This document shows positions 8,215 to 17,058 of a DNA stretch of 37,447 bases, piece after piece. Source of the stretch: an uncultured Candidatus Saccharibacteria bacterium (lineage in GTDB: Bacteria > Patescibacteriota > Saccharimonadia > Saccharimonadales > Saccharimonadaceae); the NCBI GenBank assembly GCA_947305705.1, contig CAMZEB010000008.1, positions 1-37,447 on the forward strand, written 5' to 3'. The first letter of the stretch is position 1; each line of letters opens with the position of its first letter. The notes under the pieces are model-generated. The model had not been told where the DNA came from. It searched no databases and saw only the letters and a list, made by a program, of their open reading frames with translations. Position numbers and translations under genes: made by a program.

Positions 8215-9462
8215 ATGGCAAAACAAACTGCGAAGAGAACTAATACATCGGAAAACAGAAAAAAATCCACAAGAGAACTCTATTACCAAAGCCCTGCGAC
8301 TGAGCGAACGGTGCCGCTAACCACGACTATTATCGTTGGTGCTATTACGCTGGCTATTGGACTTCTAGTCGGCCTAAACTGGGAGCAATTCGCTCCATAT
8401 CTTGGCGGCAAAAAAGCAATTGCAGACATTGATTTTTCCTCTTTAAATGATGTCTATAAAGAACTAGCGAGTAACTATGACGGCGAGCTTGATCGCACAA
8501 AAATAATCGAAGAAGCCAAACGTGGTCTCGTCAAAGCAGCCGGTGATACTTATACCTACTATATGACCGCAACAGAAGCGGAAGAATTCAAAAAAGACCT
8601 TAATGGCGACGTCGGCGCTGGCATTGGCGTGGAAATTGGACAACGCGACGGCTGGGTGAAGGTTCTTCGTACAACCCCAGACAATCCAGCAAGAAAAGCA
8701 GGCGTTTTGGCTGGAGATATTATTTATAAAGCCGACGATGAAGATATTTCTACGCTGACAGTCGATGAAGTTGCAAAGAAACTTCGCGGTGTCGCTGGAA
8801 CGACGGTAAAGTTGACAGTTGTTCGCGATGGCGAAGAGAAGTCGTTTGAACTGAAGCGTGAACTAATCAATAACGTTTCTGTCTATAGTGAATATAAGAA
8901 TAAGACTGCCATTATTACGATTACGCGTTTCGATCAAGACACGGGTAGACTTGCTCGCAATGCGGCTCAAGAAGCGATTAACAAAGGTTGCGATAAGTTT
9001 ATTATTGACCTCCGCGGTAACGGCGGCGGCTATGTTAGTGCCGCAAAAGAAGTGGCCTCGCTCTGGATTGACGGCAAACTTGTGGTTGAGCAGAAATCTA
9101 GCAATGGTATCTATAACGAGAAAACTTATGCCGAAAGCGGCAAAGCGATTCTATCCGGCCGAAAGACGATTGTTCTGACTAACGGTTCAACAGCGAGTGC
9201 GAGCGAAATTCTTGCTGGCGCACTCAAAGATTACGGCTTCGCGACCTTGATTGGCGAAAAGACCTACGGCAAGGGAAGCGTTCAATCGCTCGAGGATCTC
9301 AAGGGTGGTGAGTTGCTTCGCGTTACAATTGCGAAATGGTATACGCCAAACGGCACGAATATTGATCACGAAGGTATCGAGCCAGATAAAACCGTTGAAC
9401 GCAGCTTCGAACAGATTAACAAAAATATTGACCCGCAACTTGACGCAGCACTCAAGTACTAG
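8215..9462 (+). CDS. C-terminal processing peptidase (S41 family, CtpA-like)
   Basis: A 415-residue membrane-anchored serine protease: short basic N-terminus, one membrane helix (about 35-53), a helical region, a PDZ domain (about 132-215), then the S41 catalytic domain. Ser328 in GSTASASEI and Lys353 in GEKTYGKGS are spaced 25 residues apart, as in Tsp and CtpA, and Gln357 follows; the catalytic set is complete. These proteases trim or degrade exported proteins from their C-termini. A longer frame opens upstream, but ATG 8215 is preferred because a TATAAT box sits 6 nt before it. It leads the operon running to 11829. Confidence 0.92.
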   Translation: MAKQTAKRTNTSENRKKSTRELYYQSPATERTVPLTTTIIVGAITLAIGLLVGLNWEQFAPYLGGKKAIADIDFSSLNDVYKELASNYDGELDRTKIIEEAKRGLVKAAGDTYTYYMTATEAEEFKKDLNGDVGAGIGVEIGQRDGWVKVLRTTPDNPARKAGVLAGDIIYKADDEDISTLTVDEVAKKLRGVAGTTVKLTVVRDGEEKSFELKRELINNVSVYSEYKNKTAIITITRFDQDTGRLARNAAQEAINKGCDKFIIDLRGNGGGYVSAAKEVASLWIDGKLVVEQKSSNGIYNEKTYAESGKAILSGRKTIVLTNGSTASASEILAGALKDYGFATLIGEKTYGKGSVQSLEDLKGGELLRVTIAKWYTPNGTNIDHEGIEPDKTVERSFEQINKNIDPQLDAALKY

Positions 9463-9490
9463 ATAAACTAAGAGAATAAAGGAGGATTTC

Positions 9491-10492
9491 ATGGAAACTA
9501 ACGCCGCAACCGCAAAAACCGGCCAGCCAGAGTTTGATGTATTTCAGTGGGCAAATAACGTCGACGAGATTAAAAATAACGTATCAGTAGAGTTGTTTCT
9601 ATTCAACAAGAACTACACCCCATACAAAGTTCGCTACTCAGATGCCTTGATGCAGGCAATTCGTGCTATGTTTATGCTCGAAGCAGTCGAATATATCATC
9701 AAAGAAGCCGACAAAGGCCTCGAATGTCGCGAATACGAGTTATCTGATGGCGAAGATAAGGTTGTTTATCGAATCGAACTTAGCAAAGTTGGGCGTGCCG
9801 AAACGCTTATTCATCTTATCGAGAACGAGTACAAAGATATTGCCTATTTTACCGATGATGAGTATGAATTTAAGCGCATCAAAGGTATTATTGCGAAATT
9901 TAGTTATCCTGGCGAGGATGGCCAAAAGTCATTCTATATTGCCAAGAATCTCGCTGCTTCTGCGGCGCTCAAGGGCAAATTAAGCTGGGAGCTCAATGGT
10001 GAAAGCTTTGAACCTCTTACTGCCGATCTCGCAATCAAGGTCCCAGAAGGTAACGAAACTGCTATCGTAGATGGCCAAATCGTTATCTTTAACCAGAGCA
10101 AATTTGAAAAACTCTTCCAATTTGACTTCAAGCAGCAGCTAATTTCTGAGCAAAAGGCCAAAGAGCTCGAAGAGGCTTATAAACTTAGCTTCCCAGAAGG
10201 TCTTACGCTTAATGCACTTCTCGAGGATAAAAAGCCTCTAGTAAAGAAGCTTCAGAGCGTCGAAATTGGCGAAATGACTCAAGAGCAGCTCTTAGATTAC
10301 GCCGATGAAATGCAACTTGAACTTATGACTGATGATCAGGGCAAGATTATTATTATGGACGACAAGGACCTCAGTATGTTCGTCAATCTACTCGGTGAAG
10401 ATTACTTCGTTTCGCCGGTAAACGGTCGTCGCTACGAGATTAAGAGTAAAAAACTCCTCGATGAGCCAGAGGGCGAGCCGCCACGCGGTTAA
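9491..10492 (+). CDS. DUF4868 (KwaB-like) protein, probable
   Basis: A 333-residue soluble protein with AAGGAGG before its ATG. There is an N-terminal alpha/beta region, then FNQSKFEKLFQFD (about 200-212), a helical segment, and a C-terminal LLGEDYFVSPVNGRRYEIKSK region. This order, with a phenylalanine-rich strand-helix entry and a late LL.D.Y.SP..G..Y element, resembles DUF4868, the family of KwaB in the Kiwa anti-phage system. No membrane partner like KwaA is next to it; the neighbours are a protease and TatD. A housekeeping role is therefore as likely as defence. The family call was made by eye and is moderate. Confidence 0.5.
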   Translation: METNAATAKTGQPEFDVFQWANNVDEIKNNVSVELFLFNKNYTPYKVRYSDALMQAIRAMFMLEAVEYIIKEADKGLECREYELSDGEDKVVYRIELSKVGRAETLIHLIENEYKDIAYFTDDEYEFKRIKGIIAKFSYPGEDGQKSFYIAKNLAASAALKGKLSWELNGESFEPLTADLAIKVPEGNETAIVDGQIVIFNQSKFEKLFQFDFKQQLISEQKAKELEEAYKLSFPEGLTLNALLEDKKPLVKKLQSVEIGEMTQEQLLDYADEMQLELMTDDQGKIIIMDDKDLSMFVNLLGEDYFVSPVNGRRYEIKSKKLLDEPEGEPPRG

Positions 10493-10494
10493 TT

Positions 10495-11259
10495 ATGCTA
10501 GTCGATACTCATACTCATATTCACGCCGAAAGCGACCGCTCAGAGAGCGCCGAAGACATTTTTACGCACGCTCATTCTCAAGGGGTAGATAAGATAATTA
10601 CTATCGGTACGCGGCCCGAAGATTCGATAGTAGCTCAGAATTTTGCCGAAAAATGGGCGGAGAAGGGCGAAAAAATCTTCTGGACTTTTGGCTTTCATCC
10701 TAATGAATATGTCGAAAAAGACCGCCAAACCTTGACAAATGCCGTAAATATGGCGTCAGAGGCCATTAAGAGCCCCCAGAACGTCGGTATTGGCGAAATA
10801 GGCCTAGATTACCATTTTTACGGCTACGACGCTCAGAGGCAGCGAGAATTGCTTCTAGCGATGCTTCAGCTTGCCCAAGATAGCAAAAAGCCGGTTTCTT
10901 TCCATATTCGTGACGCTTTTGATGATTTTTGGCCGATTTTTGATAATTTTCACCTCGCTGCATCTGTTTTGCATTCCTATTCCGACAATGAGAAGAATCT
11001 CGCCGAAGCATTGAAGCGCGACCTCTATATTGGCATCAATGGGCTCTCGACTTTTGCCTCCATCCCGCATCCTCCTCTCGAGAGAGTAGTCTTCGAAACA
11101 GATGCTCCCTACTTGACACCGAGGCCATTTCGTGGTAAAATGAACAAGCCTGGTTATGTGAGGAACATAGCCGAATGGGCAACCGATTATTACAAGGTTG
11201 ATTTCGACGAAGTCGCAGTGATAACGACTGCGAACGCTGAAAAAATCTTTAAGATATAA
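10495..11259 (+). CDS. tatD: TatD family metal-dependent hydrolase (DNase)
   Basis: A 254-residue TIM-barrel hydrolase. The metal ligands are visible: DTHTHIH at 4-10, Glu in GIGEIGLDYHFYG, FHIRDA, VLHSYS, and ETDAPYLTPRPFRG near the end. TatD enzymes are 3'-5' exonucleases on DNA or RNA. It is normal length for the family. The region between the HSYS strand and ETDAPYL is a little short (FASIPHPP), and the usual H-S-R becomes H-I-R. The start is 2 nt after the preceding stop, so it belongs to the CtpA operon. Confidence 0.9.
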   Translation: MLVDTHTHIHAESDRSESAEDIFTHAHSQGVDKIITIGTRPEDSIVAQNFAEKWAEKGEKIFWTFGFHPNEYVEKDRQTLTNAVNMASEAIKSPQNVGIGEIGLDYHFYGYDAQRQRELLLAMLQLAQDSKKPVSFHIRDAFDDFWPIFDNFHLAASVLHSYSDNEKNLAEALKRDLYIGINGLSTFASIPHPPLERVVFETDAPYLTPRPFRGKMNKPGYVRNIAEWATDYYKVDFDEVAVITTANAEKIFKI

Positions 11260-11275
11260 AAGGGAGGAGCTAGTT

Positions 11276-11509
11276 ATGTACGAGGAAGAAGAATCTACCT
11301 TTCATTTGCCGACCGAAACAGAGTCGGTATCCAGTTTTGCCACCGTTTCCGATGTGACCGAAGTGGCTACGACTAAGCAGCCAGCACAGCTGACGCACTC
11401 TTTTTCGAGCCAAGAAAAACTAAGCGACCAAGCCCTCTTTGATGAATTAAATGCAGTTTCCGAGGAAGTACTAGAATGTCGCAATCGCATCTTAAGCAAA
11501 ATCTCTTAA
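11276..11509 (+). CDS. Small acidic protein of unknown function
   Basis: A 77-residue protein rich in Glu, Ser and Thr. The first 45 residues look disordered; the last 30 could form one amphipathic helix. GGGAGGAG lies properly before the ATG. It overlaps the next gene by 34 nt in another frame and sits 16 nt after tatD, so it is part of the same operon. No family recognised. Confidence 0.6.
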   Translation: MYEEEESTFHLPTETESVSSFATVSDVTEVATTKQPAQLTHSFSSQEKLSDQALFDELNAVSEEVLECRNRILSKIS

Positions 11510-11829
11510 GCTTCCTTCGCAAACAACCGAATGCCGAGGAGCGCCGTGAGGCCGCCGAGCGCGATTTAGTAAATGCTGAATCTGCCCTTGGTCGCACTCT
11601 TTTTGGCGATGTCGTCCCTGGACATCAGCGTGAATTTTTTATGTACAAGAAAAATGTCTGGATTTGGCACGAAGATGGTCAAACTATCAGATATGAAGTC
11701 CGCCAAAACGGTGTTTACAAAAAAGTTGACGCTAATGGCTACCACAAAGTTACTGGCATCGAACTAGAGCATTTTCGTGCCGCGGCTAGCGCATATCTCA
11801 AACTTATCAAAGCGCGTATTTACCAATAA
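11476..11829 (+). CDS. Hypothetical protein, last gene of the CtpA operon
   Basis: A 117-residue protein. A charged helix (about 10-40) is followed by a compact beta-rich part with aromatic strands (FFMYKKNVWIWHED, IRYEVRQNGVYKKV) and a C-terminal helix. No family recognised. It starts inside the preceding gene, with AGGA upstream of its ATG. The pair of overlapping small genes may make partner proteins, by inference from the coupling. Confidence 0.65.
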   Translation: MSQSHLKQNLLSFLRKQPNAEERREAAERDLVNAESALGRTLFGDVVPGHQREFFMYKKNVWIWHEDGQTIRYEVRQNGVYKKVDANGYHKVTGIELEHFRAAASAYLKLIKARIYQ

Positions 11830-11831
11830 GT

Positions 11832-11837
11832 TATAAT
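11832..11837 (+). promoter_or_regulatory. -10 box (TATAAT), leaderless
   Basis: TATAAT ends 7 nt before the ATG of the cysteine desulfurase at 11845. It overlaps the first bases after the preceding stop, so the desulfurase has its own promoter although it follows closely. Confidence 0.6.
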
Positions 11838-11844
11838 AGAATAG

Positions 11845-12999
11845 ATGATCTACTTAGATTACGCAGCAGCGACACCGCTATCGAAAAAAGCTCAGCAGGC
11901 AATGCTGCCTTATTTTGACGAAAAGTTTTTCAATCCCTCCGCCGCTTATCTTCCGGCAACCGAGGTTCGCCGCGAGTATGAAAAAGCCAAAGGCGACATC
12001 GCTCACGTTATTGGCGCTAAAGCGGCTGATCTTGTTATGACCTCTGGTGCAACCGAAGCGAATAGTCTAGTTTTTGCCTCGATTCCTGATGATGCCGAGA
12101 TTCTTATTTCTGCCGCTGAGCATCCATCAGTCTACGAGAATGCTAAGCAAAAGAAATTCCAAACCATTGATATCGATGCGAATGGTCGCGTTATTTTGGA
12201 TGACTTACGCAAAAAAATCACACCTGCCACGCAGCTTGTATCTGTCTGTTTAGTGAGTAGCGAACTCGGGACAATCCAACCCCTCAGTGATATTGCTAGT
12301 ATTATTGCCGAGGAACGAAAGCGCCGTGCTTTTGCCAGTGAACAGACTCCACTATATTTTCATTCCGACGCCTCTCAAGGTCTCGGTTTGATGGAGGTAA
12401 AAGTTGCTCGTCTTGGCGTAGATTTACTCACGATTAACGCCGCGAAAGTTTATGGCCCAAAGGGAATTGGTGCCCTTTATGTCGGTCACAATGTTCGCCT
12501 CAAGCCGCAAACTCACGGTGGCGGCCAGGAACTCGGTCTTCGTAGTGGCACGGAAAATGTGCCTGCGACCATTGCATTTGCGGCGGCAATTACAGAGGCG
12601 GAAAAGCATCTTGCCGGCGAGCGCAAGCGTCTAAATAATCTTCGCGCATATTTCAAAAAACTTCTTGCCGAGAAAATTGATGGTATAGAATTTTTGGGCA
12701 AAGAAAAAACTCAGCTAGTAAATTTTATGCCACTTACGATTCCGAGTTTAGATGCTGAACGCTTGATTTTCGCCCTCGAAGATCGCGATGTTTATCTTTC
12801 AACTGGTGCCGCTTGTGCAGCTAGTAAAGGCGAGAAGTCACCGACTTTACGCGCGATCGGTCTAAATGATAAACAAATTGCCGGTTCGCTCCGCATTACT
12901 CTCGGCCAGCCTACAACAAAAGAAGATGTTGAACAGGCTGCTCAAGCTATCGCAGACGTTGTTGCTAATGAGCGCAAACGTCTTACCAATGCGGGTTAA
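11845..12999 (+). CDS. Cysteine desulfurase (NifS/IscS family)
   Basis: A 384-residue PLP enzyme that takes sulfur from cysteine. Visible are LDYAAATP at 4-11, SGATEAN at 67-73, His93 in AEHPS, HSDASQ with Asp175 and Gln178, the PLP lysine Lys201 in AAKVYGPKG, GGGQE.G.RSGT, and the sulfur-accepting Cys324 in STGAACAAS. The residue before the lysine, usually His, is Ala here. The obvious acceptor in the window is MnmA, which needs sulfur for tRNA thiolation. No Fe-S scaffold gene is nearby. Its end overlaps the convergent gene by 17 bp. Confidence 0.92.
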   Translation: MIYLDYAAATPLSKKAQQAMLPYFDEKFFNPSAAYLPATEVRREYEKAKGDIAHVIGAKAADLVMTSGATEANSLVFASIPDDAEILISAAEHPSVYENAKQKKFQTIDIDANGRVILDDLRKKITPATQLVSVCLVSSELGTIQPLSDIASIIAEERKRRAFASEQTPLYFHSDASQGLGLMEVKVARLGVDLLTINAAKVYGPKGIGALYVGHNVRLKPQTHGGGQELGLRSGTENVPATIAFAAAITEAEKHLAGERKRLNNLRAYFKKLLAEKIDGIEFLGKEKTQLVNFMPLTIPSLDAERLIFALEDRDVYLSTGAACAASKGEKSPTLRAIGLNDKQIAGSLRITLGQPTTKEDVEQAAQAIADVVANERKRLTNAG

Positions 13000-13732
13000 G
13001 ATTAATTAAACCGCCGCCACTGCCGCGGCCTAGAGTACTATTCCGAATTGAATCTCTAGCTTCGGCGCTATTCACGGTGTTATTGCGCATCTCTTCGATT
13101 TGCTCCTCGCTGACTTGCGTGTCAGAAGTGCTATTGTTGTCCGAATCGCCGTCATTACCGCCGTTCATTTCCGACACGATATCGCCACGTTTCTGAATGA
13201 TTCTTTCTCTTGCTTCCTGCGCTTTTTCGTCGCGCGGTTTTTGGTCGTTCTGTTTGCTTGCGCAATTGTTTTCTAGTAATACTCCTTCGGCGGTGCTATA
13301 TAAAATCAAAGCACTATCGTATAGATTTTTGTTCGCCGCTTCGTCGGCCTGCATCTCGATACTATAGGCTAGATTGACGCGTACTTGGCAATTTTTCTCT
13401 TCTGGCGGATTGTTCTTTAGGCTATTTCTTAGCGCCTCCTCGGCTTTTTTGCCGTTATTGTCACGAATATATGCCGTGCCAAGATCATAGTATGCAATGT
13501 AAGGCTCAAATGCATTAGCAACGGTTTGCATATTGCCGAGCACTACGATTGCGGTGGCGTCCGGGTTATTGTAATTTACGAAATATAAAACATCGAAAAT
13601 ACCTTGCCTCACCAAGAATAAACCAGTCGCGAACAGTAGTATGATCGGAGCGGCAGTATAGGCAAATAATTTTTTGCGACGTTTCTTGCGAATTTTATCT
13701 TGGTCAATAATGCTCGGATCTAGATTTATCAT
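12983..13732 (-). CDS. Membrane-anchored TPR-like protein of the VWA operon
   Basis: A 249-residue protein with a basic N-terminus, one membrane helix (about 22-41) and a helical domain with TPR-like pairs (YYDLGTAYIRDNNGKKAEEALRNS-type repeat near 85-115, VNLAYSIEMQADEA after it). The tail (about 190-249) is Ser/Asn/Gly-rich and low complexity. In Bat operons a TPR protein (BatC/BatE) sits with the VWA proteins, and position supports that equivalence. The start at 13732 is chosen because GGAAGG lies before it and the ATGA overlap with the previous stop is typical; the longer frame to 13822 would overlap the VWA gene heavily. Confidence 0.7.
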   Translation of the reverse strand: MINLDPSIIDQDKIRKKRRKKLFAYTAAPIILLFATGLFLVRQGIFDVLYFVNYNNPDATAIVVLGNMQTVANAFEPYIAYYDLGTAYIRDNNGKKAEEALRNSLKNNPPEEKNCQVRVNLAYSIEMQADEAANKNLYDSALILYSTAEGVLLENNCASKQNDQKPRDEKAQEARERIIQKRGDIVSEMNGGNDGDSDNNSTSDTQVSEEQIEEMRNNTVNSAEARDSIRNSTLGRGSGGGLINLNPHW

Positions 13733-14718
13733 TTTGCAGCCTTCCTTTCTAATAGGAGCATATCTATTATCGACATAAACTCGAAAAGTAATAGGATTAT
13801 AATTCCGATTGCAATAATCCAATACAATTCTAACGAAGCGTCGGCAATATCGCTTCCGCGCGTAATAATCGCATCGGAATTAATGAATTTCGCAGTATCG
13901 TCAAATAAATCTCCCCAGCCCGAACGGCGGTAGTATTTTAGCCCGAGTCTGTCTGCGATTGCCGACATATTCTTCTCATTTAGACTCGAAATATGTTCAG
14001 TTGAAGCGAACCGTTCTCGCGCGTAAGAATTTTCACTGATGGTGCCGTCGTATTCAATTTTGTTAATGCGACTGCCTTCAAGTGAGCCGTAGCCAATAAT
14101 TGCTCCGCCAGATACTAGACCTTTTAGCTCGCTAGGAATCGTGGTCGCATTGCTCGTGTCTTCTCCGTCAGAGAAGAAGAACACGAGACTCTTTCGTTCA
14201 GGATAGCGCTCGGAGTATTTTTTGATTCTTTCAGTCGAGTATGAAAGCAATTCGCTTAGATTCGAATCGCTACTCAGCGTGCTATTTTTTGGCTTGATGG
14301 TTTTTGCATACGAATAAGCCGTATCGGCGTCATTGACGAGTGGCAGCGGCTGGAAAATATTGTAATCAAGCGAAATGGCGGCGTATTTCGAGCCAGGGAA
14401 AAGCTTAATTATTGATTGAATGTCGGCAGTGACCTTTTCGTAACGGAATTTTGTACCGTTATCCATATCTCTTGCCGCCATACTCCCGGTATTATCTACG
14501 ATGAAATAGATATTTAGGTTACTCAAGTCGCGCTCTGCGTGGCCGCCTCCAAATGCTGGGCGTAGCAGCAAAGCGATAAATAACAGAGCGATAATAATGC
14601 GGCGAAGAGTTCGCATTTTTCGCGTTCTTTTGTTAATCAAGCAAAACAGCGACAAGCCGGCGACGATAACGAGCAGTATTATGATTACGAATATTGGGAT
14701 GACTGGCGCGATAATCAT
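13729..14718 (-). CDS. VWA domain membrane protein (BatA/BatB-like), second copy
   Basis: A 329-residue protein with two N-terminal membrane helices (about 4-27 and 39-54), a von Willebrand A domain and a C-terminal helix (about 299-320). The MIDAS begins with Asp75 in DNTGSM, where Thr replaces the first Ser. FFFSDGEDTS provides the later part of the metal site. The start is ATG 14718, with GGAGG 8 nt upstream; a TTG codon opens the frame slightly earlier. It overlaps the preceding stop as ATGA. VWA pairs in MoxR operons are thought to act in assembly or stress functions at the membrane. Confidence 0.85.
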   Translation of the reverse strand: MIIAPVIPIFVIIILLVIVAGLSLFCLINKRTRKMRTLRRIIIALLFIALLLRPAFGGGHAERDLSNLNIYFIVDNTGSMAARDMDNGTKFRYEKVTADIQSIIKLFPGSKYAAISLDYNIFQPLPLVNDADTAYSYAKTIKPKNSTLSSDSNLSELLSYSTERIKKYSERYPERKSLVFFFSDGEDTSNATTIPSELKGLVSGGAIIGYGSLEGSRINKIEYDGTISENSYARERFASTEHISSLNEKNMSAIADRLGLKYYRRSGWGDLFDDTAKFINSDAIITRGSDIADASLELYWIIAIGIIILLLFEFMSIIDMLLLERKAAK

Positions 14719-15695
14719 AGGTGCAGCCTCCAAATTAAACCAAGGAAAATTGCAAAACTAATAGCTGCAACAATTATTCCAGCAGCTGGAGAATCGAGAT
14801 ATAGAATCTCTGGCGCGCCTGTACTTTTTTCGGTTTCCTGTTTGATTATTTTTCCGATGATACTCTCAGAAATATCATCTGTTTCCTGATTTTCTCTCGC
14901 CATATAGAGAGTACCGCCGGTTATCGTGATAGCGTTTTCGAATTCAAGATAATTTTTGTTACTGCTCGAGTAGCCATTATAAATCCCATAGAATGTTATC
15001 CCGTAGCGATTTGCATAGCGCGCCGCCTGATTTATATCTACTGTTTGGTCACCGTATTCATTGTCGGTTGCAATCACGACGCTCTGCGCACGCTTACTAT
15101 TCTTGTAAGAACCAAGATTATTGATGCAGCCCATCACGCCATCACCAATCGCTGAATTTGACTCGCCAAAAACAATATTTGTATAGCTGAAATTGCTAGT
15201 AATATTTTTGGCTAAATCGTCAATTTGCTCCATCACTGCATCATAATCGTCGCTTAGTGGAATAATATTTGCTGGTTTGCCGTCGAATATCGTGATGCCG
15301 ATTCTTTGGCCGTGCATACCATCGACAATTTTCGAGAAAGTCTCAAGCAATTGTTTTTGGTAATTGGTCATCGAACCGCTTACGTCCAAGCAAAGAATTA
15401 GGTCGCGTTTTTCGTTTTCCGTGTTTCGTTCTTGACGTTCAATTGGGCGCGCGGCGACAGCTGTTAGCGAGAAAAATGTTACGAGGAAACAGACCAGGGC
15501 CAGGCAAAGCATAATGCAATAATTCCTCTTTGCGCGTCGGTAGGCTGGCAATCTTTTTATAGCACTTGTATGCGCGATAACTGCGACATTTTTTATCGTT
15601 CGTTCTTGTTGACGCTTCAAATGGCGCCCCCAAACGACAAGTAGGCAGGCAGCAATTGTGGCAAATGAGACAAAGAATAACCAACCGTAATGCAT
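14715..15695 (-). CDS. VWA domain membrane protein (BatA/BatB-like), first copy
   Basis: A 326-residue protein: membrane helices at about 4-22 and 59-81, VWA domain from about 98, C-terminal helix at about 302-322. The MIDAS is complete as Asp104-Ser106-Ser108 (DVSGSM), and a later ATDNEYGDQT supplies the distal acidic residues. It shares its start with the TAA of the upstream gene (TAATG). It is similar in plan but not obviously close in sequence to the next VWA protein, so this is an old pair, not a recent duplication. Confidence 0.88.
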   Translation of the reverse strand: MHYGWLFFVSFATIAACLLVVWGRHLKRQQERTIKNVAVIAHTSAIKRLPAYRRAKRNYCIMLCLALVCFLVTFFSLTAVAARPIERQERNTENEKRDLILCLDVSGSMTNYQKQLLETFSKIVDGMHGQRIGITIFDGKPANIIPLSDDYDAVMEQIDDLAKNITSNFSYTNIVFGESNSAIGDGVMGCINNLGSYKNSKRAQSVVIATDNEYGDQTVDINQAARYANRYGITFYGIYNGYSSSNKNYLEFENAITITGGTLYMARENQETDDISESIIGKIIKQETEKSTGAPEILYLDSPAAGIIVAAISFAIFLGLIWRLHL

Positions 15696-16171
15696 TACTG
15701 CTCCCTCACTATTTTACGTGCTCGTTCGGCGGCATCTGCGACGGAGCCTTTTTCTAGCGTATCAAATTCGTCCGGGTAAAAACTTTCAATTAATTCTGCG
15801 AGCTTTTTTTGGTTCGATTTTTTCAAATCACTTAGCGTCATAATGTCGGCCCGGAACCCTGCTGCTTCGTAGAAAAACAGGCGCACTATTAGACTGATTT
15901 GCTGATGGCATTGCGAAGCCTTCATTTGATTTCGTTTGTAGCGATTTTCGGATTCATTTATCATTTTGAGATATTTATCGCGCAAGACATTCATATTAAT
16001 AATTCTTGGCTCGTTCGCTTTGAGCGTACTGATGGTTTTTATCTCTTTTTTGCGCGTGACGAAAATAATAATTCCAATAATGCCAGCCGCGACTGCAATC
16101 GCTAATAAACCAAAAATTAGCCAAATCGGAGAGTAGAATATTTGCCCGTAGTAATTACTATCGCCTGACAT
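15695..16171 (-). CDS. Membrane protein of the MoxR/VWA operon, DUF4381-like position
   Basis: A 158-residue protein with a short outside N-terminus, one membrane helix (about 16-38) and a cytoplasmic helical domain with a conserved-looking SLIVRLFFYEAAGF...MTLSDLKK.N segment. In related operons a DUF4381-type protein with one membrane helix occupies this slot between DUF58 and VWA genes; the match is by position and plan only. ATG 16171 is preferred to the upstream start because GGAGGAG lies before it. It overlaps the DUF58 gene by 14 nt. Confidence 0.65.
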   Translation of the reverse strand: MSGDSNYYGQIFYSPIWLIFGLLAIAVAAGIIGIIIFVTRKKEIKTISTLKANEPRIINMNVLRDKYLKMINESENRYKRNQMKASQCHQQISLIVRLFFYEAAGFRADIMTLSDLKKSNQKKLAELIESFYPDEFDTLEKGSVADAAERARKIVREQ

Positions 16172-17045
16172 GTTTTTGCTCCTCCAACATCCCAACTATG
16201 CGCGGAATTGCGTGATTAGTGCTATCGACAAAACAGCAGACGATGCCCATTCTTCGCAAACTTCTCCGAATGCCAACTCGTTGCGCCTCGCGGTATTGGC
16301 TTTCTGCCGTCGAGACTTTTTTGTTCTGGCGGAAGAATCGCGACAGACGTAGCTTACCATCAATATCAATCGTGTCGTAATTTACTAGAAGCCCATTAGT
16401 TAGCGGCGAATCCTCAACGACAATAAACATTATTTCGTGACGAGCGTGCAGCTTGCGCACTAGCTCGGTGTCGATTTGTCCGACATTCTCTGGATCGCTA
16501 ATGATAATAATGAAACTGCGTTCACGGTACGTTTTTATGACGTAATGTAGCAGGGAATTTAGGTCGCTTGTTGGCGAAGATAAACGAATCGACTCGTTGT
16601 ATTTTCCGAGGAAATTTTCGATATACGCCGAGTCTTCTTTTAGCGCGTAACGTTTATTGCTCGCCTTATTCCCATAAATTGCACCAACCAAATCGCCGTG
16701 ATGCTTTGCAATATAGGCCATTACGCCAGCGCAGAAAGTTGCAACTTCTTTTTTACTTTCGCCACTTGGCGCAAGCGTTGCCATCGTGTTTCCATTATCG
16801 GCCACAAGCAGAATATTGTGTTTTCTGACGGAGATATATCTGCGAATCATTACTGAACGCGAACGCGCCGTAGCCTTCCAGTCGATATCTTTTACGTCGT
16901 CGCCATAGTTGTATTCGCGCAAATCGTCAAAATCCAAGCTTCGCCCTTTGAAGACGGAACCATAATTTCCGGTCAGAACATTCCGCACGCGTCGCTGTGC
17001 GTAGATGTCCATCTTCTTCCTAACTTTTACGAGATAGCTTGGCAT
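16158..17045 (-). CDS. DUF58 domain protein
   Basis: A 295-residue soluble protein. The DUF58 core is clear: FKGRSLDFDDLREYNYGDD followed by VKDIDWKATARS and MIRRY. A VWA-like half follows (ILLVADNGNTM, near 78-88), with IIISDPE later. The N-terminus starts directly at the core with no membrane helices, unlike many longer DUF58 proteins. A second possible start at 17012 has AGGA closer to it, but the family usually includes the residues before that. It follows moxR by 13 nt. DUF58 proteins nearly always pair with MoxR. Confidence 0.88.
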   Translation of the reverse strand: MPSYLVKVRKKMDIYAQRRVRNVLTGNYGSVFKGRSLDFDDLREYNYGDDVKDIDWKATARSRSVMIRRYISVRKHNILLVADNGNTMATLAPSGESKKEVATFCAGVMAYIAKHHGDLVGAIYGNKASNKRYALKEDSAYIENFLGKYNESIRLSSPTSDLNSLLHYVIKTYRERSFIIIISDPENVGQIDTELVRKLHARHEIMFIVVEDSPLTNGLLVNYDTIDIDGKLRLSRFFRQNKKVSTAESQYREAQRVGIRRSLRRMGIVCCFVDSTNHAIPRIVGMLEEQKHVRR

Positions 17046-17058
17046 TTATTTATCCGGT

